Shown: one piece after another, positions 1-11,936 of the stretch
How the letters are laid out: the number at the start of each line of letters is the position of its first letter
Numbering within the stretch: the first letter of the stretch is position 1
From: Ursus arctos
Taxonomy: Eukaryota; Chordata; Mammalia; Carnivora; Ursidae
Direction of reading: 5' to 3'
Length of the DNA: 64,000 nt
Assembly: GCF_023065955.2 (NCBI RefSeq)
Contig: NW_026622997.1
Span: 17,836,001 to 17,900,000 of the forward strand
The notes under the pieces: model-generated
What the model was told of the DNA's origin: nothing
What the model saw: the letters and a program-made list of their open reading frames with translations, nothing else
Database searches by the model: none
Program-made: the position numbers and the translations under genes

Positions 1-939
1 CACGGCGATGTGCGAGGGGAACGTCCGTTCATTGGGCTTGCCAAGAATCAGACACTCCGTGAAGATTAATTACGGCCTCTGTCTTTTATGTGCTCCGTCG
101 TTTGGCAGACATCTCTGTTGCTCCTAGAAGTCAATGCAAATAATGAAAGCCAACCTGTCCTCTGTTTGGGGGCCACTCCAGCAGGTGTCCTGCTCTCCAC
201 CACGCGGGACACACTTCCCTGAGCGAGCCCGGGAAACAGCCAAGGACAAAAGGAGAAAGTGAGGGTGGGACAGGGTGGGGAGGGAGTCGAGTGGGGAAAG
301 AGTGTCGCTCCCTGTCCCAGCGGGGGCACTTGGGACTCTCTTGCACACACATGGTCCTGCTCCTGCCAGAACACCAGCAGAGACTCGCATGTGGTTTTAT
401 TACTTGGCAGGGTGACCTCACTGGGAGAAATACTTCCCATAAACCCTGCTGCCTGGAATTCAAATTGATTTCTTTCTGCTGTGCTACTATTTAATTAACT
501 CCACGCAGACTCCGGTACACGGAGAAGTGAAAGATGAGTGTTTGGGGGGTGGGTGTGTGTGGGTGTGTGTAGCAGGATTCGAACCACTCAAAGCCAACCA
601 GTATCAATGATGGCATATTTGGGGCTGGCGGAGAGGATGGGAGAACATGTGCTTTGGGTTTTGTTTTTTTTTTTTTTTTTAGTAAAATGGGCATTCTTGT
701 CAACATGGGCTATTTTTTAAATGTCTGAAAAAAAAACTGGTTTAAACATGATAGTTAGTTTCTGACACTAGCCCACAAGAACTTCTTAATTTATACGATC
801 CTGCACCGCAGAGCTGGTCCATTGGTCTGCTGGAAACACGTCCCATAGCTCTTGTTCAGCGGTGGCAGCCCCATCGGTCCCTAATTGTCTGACACACATT
901 CTGGATGCAAATGAGTTCAATGGCTCCAATACAATGCAC
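1..939. other. Intergenic stretch, nothing recognised
   Basis: No gene or clear repeat family is recognised. The segment contains a GT-rich patch near 538-572 and a poly-T run near 662-680. The short open frames present have no protein-like features and lie on both strands, as expected by chance. Confidence 0.5.
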
Positions 940-1085
940 GTGTCTTTCATTCATTCTTCTTGGAGCACCCAGCCCGTGCCAGCCCCACATCCGACCAGAT
1001 GAGGATACCAAGATGAATAAGCCAGTGTTCCTGCCTTGAAGGAGCCCACCGTTTGGTGACAAAGGTAGGTGAGCAGAATCAGCTC
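940..1085 (-). repeat. Possible L2 3'-end fragment
   Basis: The text around 'gagcacccagcccgtgcc' followed by 'gttcctgccttgaaggagc' resembles the antisense of the L2 3' end (the usual wording is 'gagcacctactatgtgcc' then 'ccctgccctcatggagc'). The match is degraded and made from memory of the consensus. Confidence 0.35.
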
Positions 1086-1369
1086 TTCCGAGGCAGTGTG
1101 AACCTTTCGTGCTCAGGGACTGCTCAAGATGCTTTGGGAACACAGCAGGGATGCTGTCTGTGGGGATTCTCCCGGTCAGAGGGGAGAAGTCAAAGTAGGG
1201 AGCAGGGCAACGAGAGCCCAAGAGCAGATCTTTAATGGCGGCACCTACTAAAATCGTAATTTAAACAGCTGTGAGTTTGCAAAAACACTTTATATACATT
1301 CCGATCGATTGCATCCTCGCAACAATGATGAAAGGCCGAATTTGTAGTTCTCATCATGGAGTTTGTTTA

Positions 1370-1485
1370 GCAAACAGTAATTGAATGCCCACCACGTGCC
1401 AGGCACCATATGAGGCTCTGGAGAAAGCAGTGAACAAAGTCGGTCCCTGCCCGTGAGAGTTTACCCTCTGGTAGGAGGCCAGGTT
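1370..1485 (-). repeat. L2 LINE 3'-end fragment
   Basis: The series 'gaatgcccaccacgtgccag', 'gcagtgaacaaagtcggtcc' and 'ctgcccgtgagagtttaccc' follows the antisense L2 3' end in order (last parts: size-class change, inventory of dates, amount left, total announced). The order and spacing make an L2 remnant likely despite divergence. Confidence 0.5.
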
Positions 1486-2139
1486 ACCCGCACTGGTGAC
1501 TTACTTGCGATCACACAGCGGCTCAGTAAGGCAACAGCGAGTACCGTGTCTTCGGTGCCCAACGACCAAACCAAGGACACATTCTTCCGGTACCTTCCCC
1601 AGCATCCCCCAAATAACTGATTATTCCATTTAGAGCATCGATGCTGAGCAACAGATGTTGTCACTAGAGATGTAGTAATGGGGGATTTTCAGCAATGCTT
1701 AACCTCGGGAAGATTTCAGGTTCTCGAACACCAGTGTACATGAACGGAAGAGGTGGGAGAAATGAAGTCATCATGGAGAAAAGGGAATATTTCTTCTTAT
1801 ATCCTCCTGTTATTGAAGACTTGAAAGTGACTGATTTAACTAGCCAACAGCGTGCCCTATTATATGGCTCATGCCATCTACAGCTGTGGTCTCAGATTTT
1901 TAATGATTATAGAAATTTCCAAAATATGTTAACTCATTTTTATTTTGGTGGTTGATACATAGGTGAGGTTGGGAGTGTGGGTACACTTTGCCTTTATTGG
2001 AGCCCCGTGCAAAATGGAACATCGGTAAATGTCCACCAAGAGGCTGTCCAGAGAAAAAGAAGGCAAATATACAAGTTTTACTGGTATAAAGGACTAGAGC
2101 ACACAATTTACAAGTAATTATAAAATAATAAAACGCTCT
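1486..2139. other. Intergenic stretch, nothing recognised
   Basis: I see no gene, RNA or clear repeat. An 86-codon open frame at 1695-1955 on the + strand has no recognisable domain, and I do not call it a gene. Confidence 0.45.
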
Positions 2140-2508
2140 TCAAAAAATTGTAATCCAGTACAGGTAACATGAAGTATTATGTTAGTTTCAGGTGTACAAT
2201 ATAGTGATTTAATAATTCTGTACAGTAGTCAGTGCTCATCCTGATGAATGTACTTTTAATCCCCTTTACCTACTTCCCCCATCCCCCCACCTGTCTCCCC
2301 TCTGGGAACCATCAGCTTGTTCTCTAGAGTTAAGAGTGTTTTTACCATTTGTTTCTATATTTATTTGTTTCTTAATTTCCACGTATAAGTGAACTCATAC
2401 GGTATTGGTCTTTCTCTGACTTATTTCATTTAGCTTATACCCTCTAGACCTATCCATGTTGTTGCAAATGGCAGGATTTCATTCTTTTTAATGGCCAAGT
2501 AATATTCC

Positions 2509-2544
<36 letters not shown>

Positions 2545-4600
2545 CATCTCACATCTTCTTTATCCATTCACTTGTCAATGGACACCTATCGATGGGCTGC
2601 TTCCGGAACATGGCTATTGTGAACAATGCTTCCACAAAAAGAGGTGTGTGTGTCTTTTCAAATGAGTGTTTTTGTATTCTTTGCATAAATACCCAGTAGT
2701 AAAATTATTGGATCATGTGGTAATTCTATTTTTAACATTTTTAAGGACCTCCAGACTGTTTTCCACAGTGGCTGCACCAGTTTGCATTCCCAGCAACAGT
2801 GAACGAGGGTTCCTTTTTCTCCACATCCTCTCCAACACTTGTTGTTTCTTAAGTTTTTGATACTAGCCGTTCAGACGGGTGTGAGGTGTTATCTCACTAT
2901 AGCTTTAATTTGTATTTCCCTGATGATAAGTGATGATGAACAGCTTTTCATGTGTCTGTTGGCCAACTGGATGCCTTCTTTGGAGAAATGTCTGTTCATG
3001 TCTTCTGCCCAGTTTTAATTGGATTATTTGTTTTTTGGGTATTGAGTTGTCTAAGTTCTTTGTATATTTTGGATACTAACCCCTTATTGGATATGTCATT
3101 TGCAAATATCTTCTCCCATTCAGTACTGTCTTTAGTTTTGTTGATTGTTTTCTTTGTTGTGCAGAAGCTTTTTATCTTGATGGAGTCCCAATAGTTTATC
3201 TTTGCTTGTGTTGCCCTTGCCTCAGGAGACATATCTAGAAAAATGTTGTTATGGTTGATGTCAAGGACATTGCTGCCTGGGCTCTCTTCTAGGATTTTTA
3301 TGGTTTCAGGTCTCACATTCATGTTGACTTTATTTTTGTGTATGGCGAAAGAAAGTGGTCCGGTTTCATTCTTTTGCATGTAGCTGTCCAGTTTTCACAA
3401 CATTGTTTGTTGAAGAGACCATCTTTCTCCCATCGCATATTCTTGCCTCCTTTGTTGAAGAATGATGGACCATGTAACTGGATTTATTTCCGGGGCTCTC
3501 TATTTTATTCCATTGATTTGTGTATTGATTTTTGTGCCAGTACCCTACTATTTTGATGATTACAGCTTTGTAGTATATCTTCACATCTGGGATTGTGGTA
3601 CTTCCCATTTTGTTCTTCTTTTTCAAGATTGCCTTGGCTGTTTAAGGTCTTTTGTGTTTTCATACAAATTTTAGGATTGTTTGTTCTAGTTTTGTGAAAA
3701 ATGCTGTTGGTATTTTGATAGAGATTGCATTAAATCTGTGCATTGCTTTGAGTAGTATGGCTATCTTAACAGTATTTGTTCTTCCAATCCATGAGCATGG
3801 AATATCTTTCCATTTCTTTGCATTGTCTTCAATTACTTTCACCAATGTTTATAGTTTTCTGAGTACAGGTCTTTCACTTGTACACCTTTGGTTAAATTTA
3901 TTCCTAGGTATTTTATTATTTTTGGTGCAATTGTAAATGGGATTGTTTTCTTAATTTCTCTTTCTGCTGTTCATTATTTGTATATAGAAATGCAATGGAT
4001 TTCTGCACATTACATTGATTTTGTGTTCTGTGACTTCACTGAATTCATTTATCTGTTCTAGCAGTTTTTTTGGTGGAGTCTTAGGGTTTTCTATCTATAG
4101 TATCATGTCATCTGCAAATAGTGAGACTTTTGCTTCTTTCTTACCAATTTGGATGCCTTTTATTTCTTTTTGTTGTCTGATTGCTGTGGCTAGGACTTCC
4201 AGTACCATGTTAATTCAAAGTGGTGAGAGTGGGCATCCTTGTCTTTGTTCCTGATCTTAGGGGAAAAGCTCTCAGTTTTTCACCATTGAGGATGATGCTG
4301 GAGGTGGGTTTTTCATATAAGGCCCTTACTATGTTGAGTATGTTCCTTCCAAACCTACTTTGTTGAGGGTTTTTATCAAGAATGGATGTTGTACTTTGTC
4401 AAATTCTTTTCTGCATCCATTGAAATGATCGTAGGGTTTTATCCTTTCTTTTGTTGATAAAATATATAGCATTCTTTGTAAATTCCATATAGCCAATTGA
4501 TACGTGATACAGAATGATAGCCAATTTGATACAGATTGTCTTTGTTGATTTCTGCTGGACCCTTGTATCCATAGCAACCTATGGTTACAAGTAGATCATG
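2140..4600 (-). mobile_element. LINE-1 fragment, antisense, ORF2 region and 3' end
   Basis: About 2.4 kb of L1 lies in reverse orientation. The left part reads as the antisense 3' region ('ttagtttcaggtgtacaata', 'taatattccattgtgtgtg'). To the right it runs through antisense ORF2. Minus-strand open pieces at 2996-3379, 3660-3845 and 4329-4577 carry L1 ORF2 wording such as [24 protein letters not shown] and [19 protein letters not shown]. The frame is broken by stops and shifts, so the copy is dead. It is 5'-truncated near 4500-4600, where similarity fades. No poly(T) or target site duplication is evident at the left border. Confidence 0.9.
2512..2542. repeat. (TG)n microsatellite
   Basis: This is a run of about 15 TG units inside the antisense L1, replacing the 'tgtatatata' motif usual at this point of the element. 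Confidence 0.9.
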
Positions 4601-5288
4601 ATCTGAGAAAATTGGACTACAAATAAATGTTGGGATTACTCTCTAGTTCAGAAAAGTCACTTAAAGCATCGACAAATGAATGTAGTTTAAACATGAATGA
4701 TGGTGGGTGTTTTTGTTTATTTTGAATGAGACAAAAGGGGAAAAAAATGAAGACCTAGGTAGAAAACTCATTCATTCATCAATACGTCACTTCTTCACTG
4801 AATCAGATCTTGAATATGAGAAGAATATTTCCTCAGTGTTTCATGTTATTCACAAGGTAGCAGCTACAGATGTGACATGTGCTTTTATTTAGTCTACATC
4901 ATTAATATCTCCTCCATCATCTTCAGTCTGAACAGGTGACAAAAAAGAAAAAAAAAATAAGTCAGGCCTGACGTGTAGTGTTTGCCAATTTCCGTGGTGT
5001 AAGCACTCCCGCCATGGCTGAGTTCGTGCTACCAGCATGACCCCCCTGAGCACACAGATGTGCGGGAGCATCTCGTTACATAACATTTCCACAATACAGG
5101 CACAACAGTCGAGAATAAGCTTGCGAGCGTAAGGAATAGCAAAATGTCATAAAATAATTAGGAGTGGGGCATTAGGAACGAGTATTTATTTCCCTTATTT
5201 TAAATGTAATTTAGGTGTAAGCTTATATAATTTACTTTTTAATAATGGCTGTATTTAACAACTGGCTTGCAAAAATCCTGAAAATGTT
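4601..5288. other. Intergenic stretch, nothing recognised
   Basis: This AT-rich sequence has no recognised gene or repeat. The words 'ttaacaactggctt' (5255-5268) and 'gttaacaactggttc' (5286-5300) show that the target site used by the next two insertions was already locally duplicated. Confidence 0.45.
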
Positions 5289-5301
5289 AACAACTGGTTC
5301 T

Positions 5302-5472
5302 ATTTTTTTTTTTAAGCTTTTATTTATTTATTTGACACAGAGAGAAAGAGGGAGAGGGAGAAGCAGTCTCCCCGCTGAGTGGAGAGCCCGATGCAGGACT
5401 CAATGCCAGGATCCTGAGATCATGACCTGGGCTGAAGGCAGATGCTTAACCGACTGAGCCACCCAGGCGCCC
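5302..5472 (-). mobile_element. CAN-SINE (tRNA-Lys derived), antisense
   Basis: The left end is the antisense A-tail and 'tttatttatttatttgacac'. The right end is the tRNA-like head 'gactgagccacccaggcgcc'. It is flanked by the direct repeat AACAACTGGTTCT at 5289-5301 and 5473-5485, an exact 13-bp target site duplication. Confidence 0.93.
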
Positions 5473-5480
5473 AACAACTG

Positions 5481-5485
<5 letters not shown>

Positions 5486-5511
<26 letters not shown>

Positions 5512-6251
5512 TAGTCGTTTTAGGGATTGCTGCTCTCACTTTCTTTTTTTTTTAAATAATAATATTTTTTATTGTATTATGTTAGTCACCATACAATACA
5601 TCCCTAGTTTTTGATGTAAAGTTCCATGATTCCTTACTTGCGTATAACACCCAGTGCACCATGCAATATGTGCCCTCCTTAATATCCATCACTGGCCTAT
5701 CCCATTCCCCCACCTCCCTCCCCTCTGAAGCCCTCAGTTTTTTTCCCAGAGTCCATAGTCTATCATGGTTCATTCCCCCTTCTGTTTACCCCCCTTCATT
5801 CTTCCCTTCCTTCTCCTACCGATCTCTCTGCTATTTCTTATGTTCCATAAATGAGTGAAACTATATGATAATTGTCTTTCTCTGCTTGACTTATTTCACT
5901 TAGCATTATCTCCTCCAGTGCTGTCCATGTTGCAGCAAATGTGGAGAAATTGTTCTTTTTGATGGCTGAGTAATATTCCATTGTATATATGGACCACATC
6001 TTCTTATCCAGTCATCTGTTGAAGGGCATCTCGGTTCCTTCCACGATTTAGCTATTGTGGACAATGCTGCTATGAACATTGGGGTGCATATGGCCCTTCT
6101 CTTCACTATGTATCTTTGGGGTAAGTAGTGCAATTGCTGGATCATAGGGTAGCTCAATTTTTAACTTTTTAAGGGACCTCCACACTGTTTTCCAGAGTGG
6201 CTGTACCAACTTGCATTCCCACCAACAGTGTAGGATGGATCCCCTTTCTCC
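5486..6251 (-). mobile_element. LINE-1 3' end, antisense
   Basis: The element starts with a poly(T) tract (to about 5511). Antisense L1 3'-UTR and ORF2 C-terminal sequence follow, with markers such as 'catcactggcctatcccatt', 'gagtaatattccattgtata' and 'ccaacttgcattcccaccaa'. The minus-strand open frame at 5906-6157 is an ORF2 C-terminal scrap. The right flank AACAACTGATTCT (6252-6264) matches the word just before the poly(T) with one mismatch, so these form its target site duplication. Confidence 0.92.
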
Positions 6252-6264
6252 AACAACTGATTCT

Positions 6265-6704
6265 TAAGAGCAGGTACAAATCGGCCCCAGGGCACCCCTG
6301 CCCTGTTATCACTTCCCTTTAGGTGGGAAAGATTAGTTTCTTCTAAATGCTGTGACACTTGGCTGCTGACGTGGAACATACCAACAGGTGCTCAGCACAT
6401 GTTATGTTGAATGAATGAAGAAGCTTGGAAGAATAGCTATTTGCTCTAATCTAAGCGTACTCTTGGTTTTTTGGTGTGTTTTTTTTTTTTACAAGATCAT
6501 ACAATTAGATATAGAATAACCTAATTTGAACTAGCAAATTCCATACTTACTGCAATCAGTTCTGTTTCTCTGCCACAGTGTGATTTTCTACCGTTCCTCT
6601 CTGATGGCACACCTTGCATTTTGAAGCCAGGCTCCCACCATGTGATCCTACCTTGTTCGGTTTAGAAGATTACCCATAACAAAACTAATTAAAACAAACA
6701 AACA
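6265..6704. other. Intergenic stretch with possible L2 tail
   Basis: Mostly unrecognised. The words 'gtgctcagcacatgttatgt' and 'tgaatgaatgaag' near 6390-6421 resemble the L2 3' terminus in sense orientation. A poly(T) run sits at about 6479-6490. Confidence 0.35.
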
Positions 6705-6890
6705 GGGGCACCTGGGTGGCTCAGTGGTTAAGCCTCTGCCTTTGGCTCAGGGTGTGATCCCGGTGTTCTGGGATCGAGCCCCACATCAGGTTCCTCCATT
6801 GGGAGCCTGCTTCTTCCTCTCCCACTCCCCCTGCTTGTGTTCCCTCTCTCGCTGGCTGTCTCTCTGTCAAATAAATAAATAAAATCTTTA
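6705..6890 (+). mobile_element. CAN-SINE, long arctoid type
   Basis: The copy is complete, from the head GGGGCACCTGGGTGGCTCAG through the CT-rich body ('ctcgctggctgtctctctgt') to the AAATAAATAAATAAAATCTTT-type tail. It is flanked on both sides by AAAACAAACAAAC, consistent with a target site duplication. Confidence 0.95.
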
Positions 6891-6903
6891 AAACAAACAA
6901 ACA

Positions 6904-8041
6904 AACAAACATACAAAAAACCCCAGCAGGTTCCTTAAGGCCCCAAACATACCTTCTCAGATGAGCACTTGCTAATTGCTAGCAGGGGTCTGGTCTTTGG
7001 GGAGTTCTCTCACCAGCTGCCCCAGGGTGTTTCTACCAGGAGACACTCGCCTTTCTCCCTTCATTTAATTAGGGGTGTGGTCTTCCAGTTTTGCTTTGAT
7101 CACAAAAGCCATACAACTTATCCCTCACGTCCCACTCCTGTCTGAGCTGTTCTTCTGAGAGTGATCTGGTTGGCGGCTCAGAGAAGCAGGGACAGAAGGC
7201 AAGCCTGGTGCTGGATTGTAGTCACAGCTCTGCGAGCGCAGAAGGCAGCCATCCATCCAAGGACCGGGGACAGCGTGCGTGGCGCTGCTCCTTTGGCATT
7301 CATCCGTCCTCGTTTATCCTCACTCACCTGCATGGCCAATGAATAAGTACCGAGTGCCCACCTGGAATCTGAGCAGGGTGAATTTTCGAAGAGCTAAAAT
7401 CCTTTACTGACGTTTTCTTACAGAAGACAAACATATTCAAGGCAGAAGACAAGAGTGAGAGGCAGAGCAGTGAAAACAAGAGAAAAACATCCACAATTCA
7501 CCCCGTCAAAGCTGTCCATTGCCGTCTTCCAGACTTTTCAACGCATGTATACCCGTGGTTGCAAAATTGGGATCAGACGTAATGGAATGCTTTTTTATTT
7601 CAAATTGTATAGCGAAGAAACAGCTTTCATTTCAACAAGGCTTTTGCGCTGGTCCTGGGAGGGGGACAAAATGTCCCGTTAGACTCATTGGAATGGAGGG
7701 AAATAAAATTCCACCCCATGGAAATCCAGGGCTGGCGGAGAAGAAACCAAATGACTAGTGCCGTTCCTTCCATCTGGAATATGCTATCCCTGGGACAAGG
7801 GAATCTGAGGTCTGGGACTCTTGTTGCTGTATTTTTTTTTTCTTGTGGTCTCCTTTGAATTAGAATCTTTAATTTTAGAAATTGGACTACTGTTAATAAA
7901 TGCATATTTCTGTAATTATTTCCCTCAGTTTGCTCAGTTAGTGGTAAAAATATTTTTTTAAATGTGAGTTTAAGTTATCTGTGCTGAGAGGAGATGCAGA
8001 AAAGAGCTTCAGCGTCCTCTGTGTCTAAAATAGAGGAAGCA
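6904..8041. other. Intergenic stretch, nothing recognised
   Basis: There are overlapping short open frames (7161-7346, 7455-7682, 7519-7758 and the minus frame 7627-7905). None has recognisable domains or splice architecture. Confidence 0.45.
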
Positions 8042-8216
8042 GGGGTGCCTGGAGGCTCCGTCAATGATGAAGCGTCTGCTTTCGGCTCAGGTCATGATCT
8101 CTGGGTCCTGGGATCGAGTCCCCACGGCAGCCCCCCTGCTTCTCCCTCTCCTCCCCGCTCGTCTCTTGCCATCTCTGTCTCTCTCAAATACATGAATAAA
8201 ATGTTTTAAAAAAATA
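8042..8216 (+). mobile_element. CAN-SINE, diverged
   Basis: The head 'ggggtgcctggaggctccgt' and core 'ggctcaggtcatgatctctg' lead to an 'aaatacatgaataaaatgtt' tail. The flanks AAATAGAGGAAGCA and AAATAAAGGAAGCA form a 14-bp target site duplication with one mismatch. Confidence 0.9.
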
Positions 8217-8222
8217 AGAAAA

Positions 8223-8936
8223 AATAAAGGAAGCAAAAATAAAATAACATAACATAAAATAAAAGAAGCAGCGTTTTGCTGGGACCCTGACAGGCGGAGC
8301 CAAGATCAGGCTCTCTGCTCTGATATTGGAGGCTCACAGTAAGAATCATCTTCTGTCACTGAGCAAGCAACCCCCTCCTGCCCCGAGATGCTGGGATTTG
8401 CTCTGAGCCCAACCACAGGTAAACATGAAAAAGGAGGGAGCAGCCTGAGGTGGGAGGGGGGAGTGAGGAAGCCGGAGAGAGCAGATGGATGGAACGGGCA
8501 TCCCGAGGGTGTCTGCACCCCCACCTTTGTTCTTTTCTCTGGGTGATCACACCCCACACCCACCAGGGGCTTTAGCCCTGACCGCTGTCTCCGCTGAGCT
8601 CCAGACTCTCATGGCCAACTTCTTACTGGATGGATCTACGGATGGCCTGCCTTCCCTGTTCACACTCCTTGTGTCTAAAGCCGAACAGCTAGAGGGGACA
8701 TCCTCCCCCATTCCTGCTCCTCTTCCTGCGTTCTTGGGAACGGTGTCCCCACCCCTCCAGCCGGTTGGGTCTGTCCCCTGCCTATCCCTACCATCTCCTT
8801 CTTCCAGCCCGCACCGCCACTGGCTTCATACAGGCCCTCGTTATTGCTCCCAGGCACGGCCACTGTACCCTCCTTTGCCGTCCACGTCCTGGGCCCCTGC
8901 CCTCCCCTCTCCAGCCAGCATCGTTACTGTGATCTC
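8223..8936. other. Intergenic stretch, nothing recognised
   Basis: This C-rich sequence holds a long chance frame (8485-9045) that runs on into a hAT element and a SINE, which argues against coding. No gene is supported. Confidence 0.45.
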
Positions 8937-9290
8937 GCTACGGCCTTCTTCCTGCAGGTGGGATCTCTGGACAGCAGTACCGGCATCACCTGGGAGCTTG
9001 TTAGAAATTCAGACTCTAGGGGTGCCTGGGTGGCTCAGCTGGTGAAGCCTCCGACTCTTGATTTCGACACAGGTCATGATCTCAGGGTTGTGGGATCGAG
9101 CTCCACGTTGGGCTCTGCTCTGGGCCTGGAGCCTGCTGAAGATTCTGTCTTTCTGCCCCTCCCCCTGCTCCTGCTTGCTCTCTCTCTAAAAAAAAAAAAA
9201 AAAAAAAAAAAAAGAAATGCAGAATCTCAGGACCCCTATGCTCTATCAGTAAGGACCCAGTCTGTAGACAGAAAGCGCCATTAATTTGAC
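8937..9290 (-). mobile_element. MER5-like hAT DNA transposon remnant, split by a SINE
   Basis: The left part 'catcacctgggagcttgtta' continues, after the SINE, with 'agaaatgcagaatctcagga'. These are consecutive words of the MER5-type hAT nonautonomous element. Orientation is from memory of the consensus. The SINE at 9019-9212 interrupts it. Confidence 0.6.
9019..9212 (+). mobile_element. CAN-SINE inserted in a hAT remnant
   Basis: The head GGGGTGCCTGGGTGGCTCAG, CT-rich body and an A-run at 9188-9213 are all present. The flanks AGAAATTCAGACTCT and AGAAATGCAGAATCT are a 15-bp target site duplication with two mismatches, copied from the host MER5-like sequence. Confidence 0.94.
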
Positions 9291-9399
9291 TAGTTTCAAT
9301 TAATTTGAAATTTTAATGTAATACATGAGTGAAAAGACAAATGAGTTTCCACACAGTGGAAACGACCTTAGGGAACAGCATGAACGAAGGGCAAAGGAT

Positions 9400-9700
9400 G
9401 AGGCTGAATGAAACGCTCAAGTCTCAAGAGGTTCCAGATGGTATGATTCCATTTTTGTAACATCAAGAAAAGACAAAACTCTAAGGGCAAAGTTCAGAGA
9501 TTGCCAAGGGCTGGAAGGAGGGGAGATCTGACTACAAAGGCGCCGCATTGGGAAGGTTCTGAGGTGTTGAACGTGCTCTGTGTCTTGATCACGATGGCAG
9601 GTACGCTCGTCCGTATGCGTGTTAACACTCACAGAACTGTTCGCCAAAGAAAGCCAAGTGGACTGTATGTAAATTTAAAAATCATAACTAATTAAAAAAA
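9400..9700 (+). mobile_element. Old L1M 3'-end fragment
   Basis: 'atgattccatttttgtaaca' followed by 'caaaactctaagggcaaagt' and 'gattgccaagggctgg' follows the order of an L1M 3' UTR in sense orientation. The copy is strongly diverged, with no usable boundaries. Confidence 0.5.
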
Positions 9701-10559
9701 TTAATGATGATAGTAATGTTATAAACCATTGAATAAAATGGAAAACCATGAGTTCCTACGGACACAAGTAAAGACAGAATGTATCTCTCCCCCAACGCTT
9801 ACTGATGACAAAGGGAGGAAGATGAGCTTTATGGTGGAGAAGCCTGGCTGACCCACCTTAACGGAAGGATTAATATTAACACCATCAGCGATGGACGAAG
9901 CTGGGTTGTGTGCTGTGGGATTGAGACACAACGTGAAGAACATGGGCAGGGCCAGCTATGTGGGTGTGTGACCTGCACAGCACACTTGGCTGAATGGTCT
10001 GCTGTCGCCATCTTGAAATTCTTAATATTTCGAAACAAAGGGTCTGCGTTTTCATTTCATTTCATTTTGCACTGAGCCCTGCTGGTCCTGAACAAGGCCT
10101 CACCCTTGTGATATTCCTGCCAAAGAGGTAAACCTGAACTCGGTCCTGATGAAACATCGGACAAACCCACATGGGTTGGGCATTCTTGCAAAATTAGTTG
10201 CCTGTGCTCTTCAGTGTCAAGGCATGGAAGTCCCTGAAGACTGGGGAACTGTTTCATGTGGAAGGAGACTAATGTACCGGGTCCTCTGGCTGGAAAGGAT
10301 GTTGTTGAAACAGCTGGTGACTCTTGATTGGGGTCTGAGCTTAGATAGCGGCACCGTACCACTGGTAGCTTGCCCATCCTGACGGCTGTGTTGTGATTGT
10401 GTCCAAGGATGTTCTGCTTGTAGGACTTCCACACTGAACTATTTAGGGGTGATGGGGCATCCTATTGATCTCAAACAGTTCAGGGAGGGAAGCTCTTTGT
10501 ATTCCTTCGGCAACTTGCCATTATGTTTGAGATGGTTTCAAACCAGAAAGAGTGATGGT
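9701..10559. other. Intergenic stretch, nothing recognised
   Basis: No gene or repeat family is recognised. Overlapping minus frames at 10057-10434 and 10217-10432 lack domain signal. Confidence 0.45.
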
Positions 10560-10970
10560 GGAGTAGAGTTGGGGGAGACGGAGGACCTCTTTGATCAGGT
10601 GACATTTGATCCGAGAGCTGAAAGAAACGGGGGACCAAGCCACTGGGGATCTGGAGGAAGAGCATTCCTGACAGAGGGGACAGAATGTGCAAAGGCTTTG
10701 AGGAGAGGCATGCCCGGAGTGTTTCACCAAGAGCTAGGAGGCCGCTACAGTGACCAAAAAGTGACGCTGTGGGAAAGTGGCAGGTGACGAGGCCAGGGAG
10801 GTAACGGGAACCAAAGCAAAGTCCCAGTAAGGATTTTGGGTTCTGTTTTCTGTGCTGAGACACACTGGGGGGAGGGGGGCAGAAGCCCACCATGTTTTAT
10901 AAGGATCACTCTGGCTGCTGTGTATACAGCAGCAAGATGGGAAGCAAGGAGATCGGTTGGGAGACTGTGG
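10560..10970 (-). mobile_element. L2 LINE 3' fragment, antisense
   Basis: In order: 'caggtgacatttgatccgag', 'ggaggaagagcattcctgac', 'agaatgtgcaaaggctttga', 'gtgacgaggccagggaggta', and 'aaggatcactctggctgctg'. This is the antisense L2 3' region over about 400 bp. The open frames on both strands here are by-products of the repeat. Confidence 0.8.
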
Positions 10971-11936
10971 GAATAACATTCTCAGATCTGGGCTGCAGGA
11001 GCTTCCAGGAAGGCTTCGAGGAGCCATCGACTGGGCCACAGACACAGCACTGGGATCGTTCGGCCCCAGCAGCAGCAGGCCCACCTGACTTCTTCTATCT
11101 CTCGTGCCCGTCTTCCTTTGGAGACCTGCCAAGAGGGCCTGGCACAGAAGCTGCTCGCCAAAGGGCAGCTCTGAGCATGACTTGCCAGGAAGGTTGAGAA
11201 GCCAGCTGGTTGCGTTTTTAATCTAATTTGTCTATTATTTGGCACAAGTGCTAAAGTGTCGTTTTTAATTAATTATCGTAGAACCACAGACAAGCTCAGG
11301 AGAAATATTGTAACTGTCAGATCTTGTCTCCCTCTCTGGGGCTGCGTGACCCTCCTGGGGCTGCACTGTTGTCCTGGGTAGAAGGCCTCAGATGAGTGGG
11401 TCTTGAGGTTTTATCTGGTTCCAACCGATGAAGAAATCTGTGCATTGACTCCTGATTTTTGAACCCATAAAGGACCTTGGAGAGGAACGATTCCAGTTCC
11501 CTCTTTTCCTGGACCTACCAGTAAGTGCAAATTTATAGCTTGGTTAGTTTTGTTTGTTTTGCCCCAAACTTGCCCTCAATAGTCATCAAATCCCAGTGAA
11601 AGAAACCCAAGAAACCTGGATTTGGGTCCCAGGAACTATGTTCATCAGGATTTGACATCACATGTTCATTGTGATGAACGCAACTCAGACCTGCTTCCAG
11701 GTCTTTCTCTTCTCAGAACCACCAGTGATCTCAAGGACATGGCTAAAAGACAATCTGATGTCTCCTTTGTGTTTGTACAATGATGTTTTAATCTGTGGCT
11801 TGATTCTTTTTAAACATAAAGATACGCTTACAGTACTAGGTTTAAAGCACACCTTTTTAAATCCAAGAACGGGCTCTTGCTTGAAGAGCAACATTTCAAA
11901 ATGTTTCTACCTTACCTTTCATAAACACATTATCTA
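10971..11936. other. Intergenic stretch, nothing recognised
   Basis: No gene, RNA or identifiable repeat is seen. Short open frames occur on both strands without protein-like features. Confidence 0.45.

Noticed and set aside
2996..4577. Reverse-transcriptase-like minus-strand frames
   Set aside because: They are recognisable L1 ORF2 pieces in a truncated, frame-broken element, so they are not host genes.
8485..9045. A 186-codon Pro/Ser-rich + frame
   Set aside because: It runs into a hAT remnant and a SINE head and has no recognised domain, so it is taken as a chance frame in C-rich DNA.
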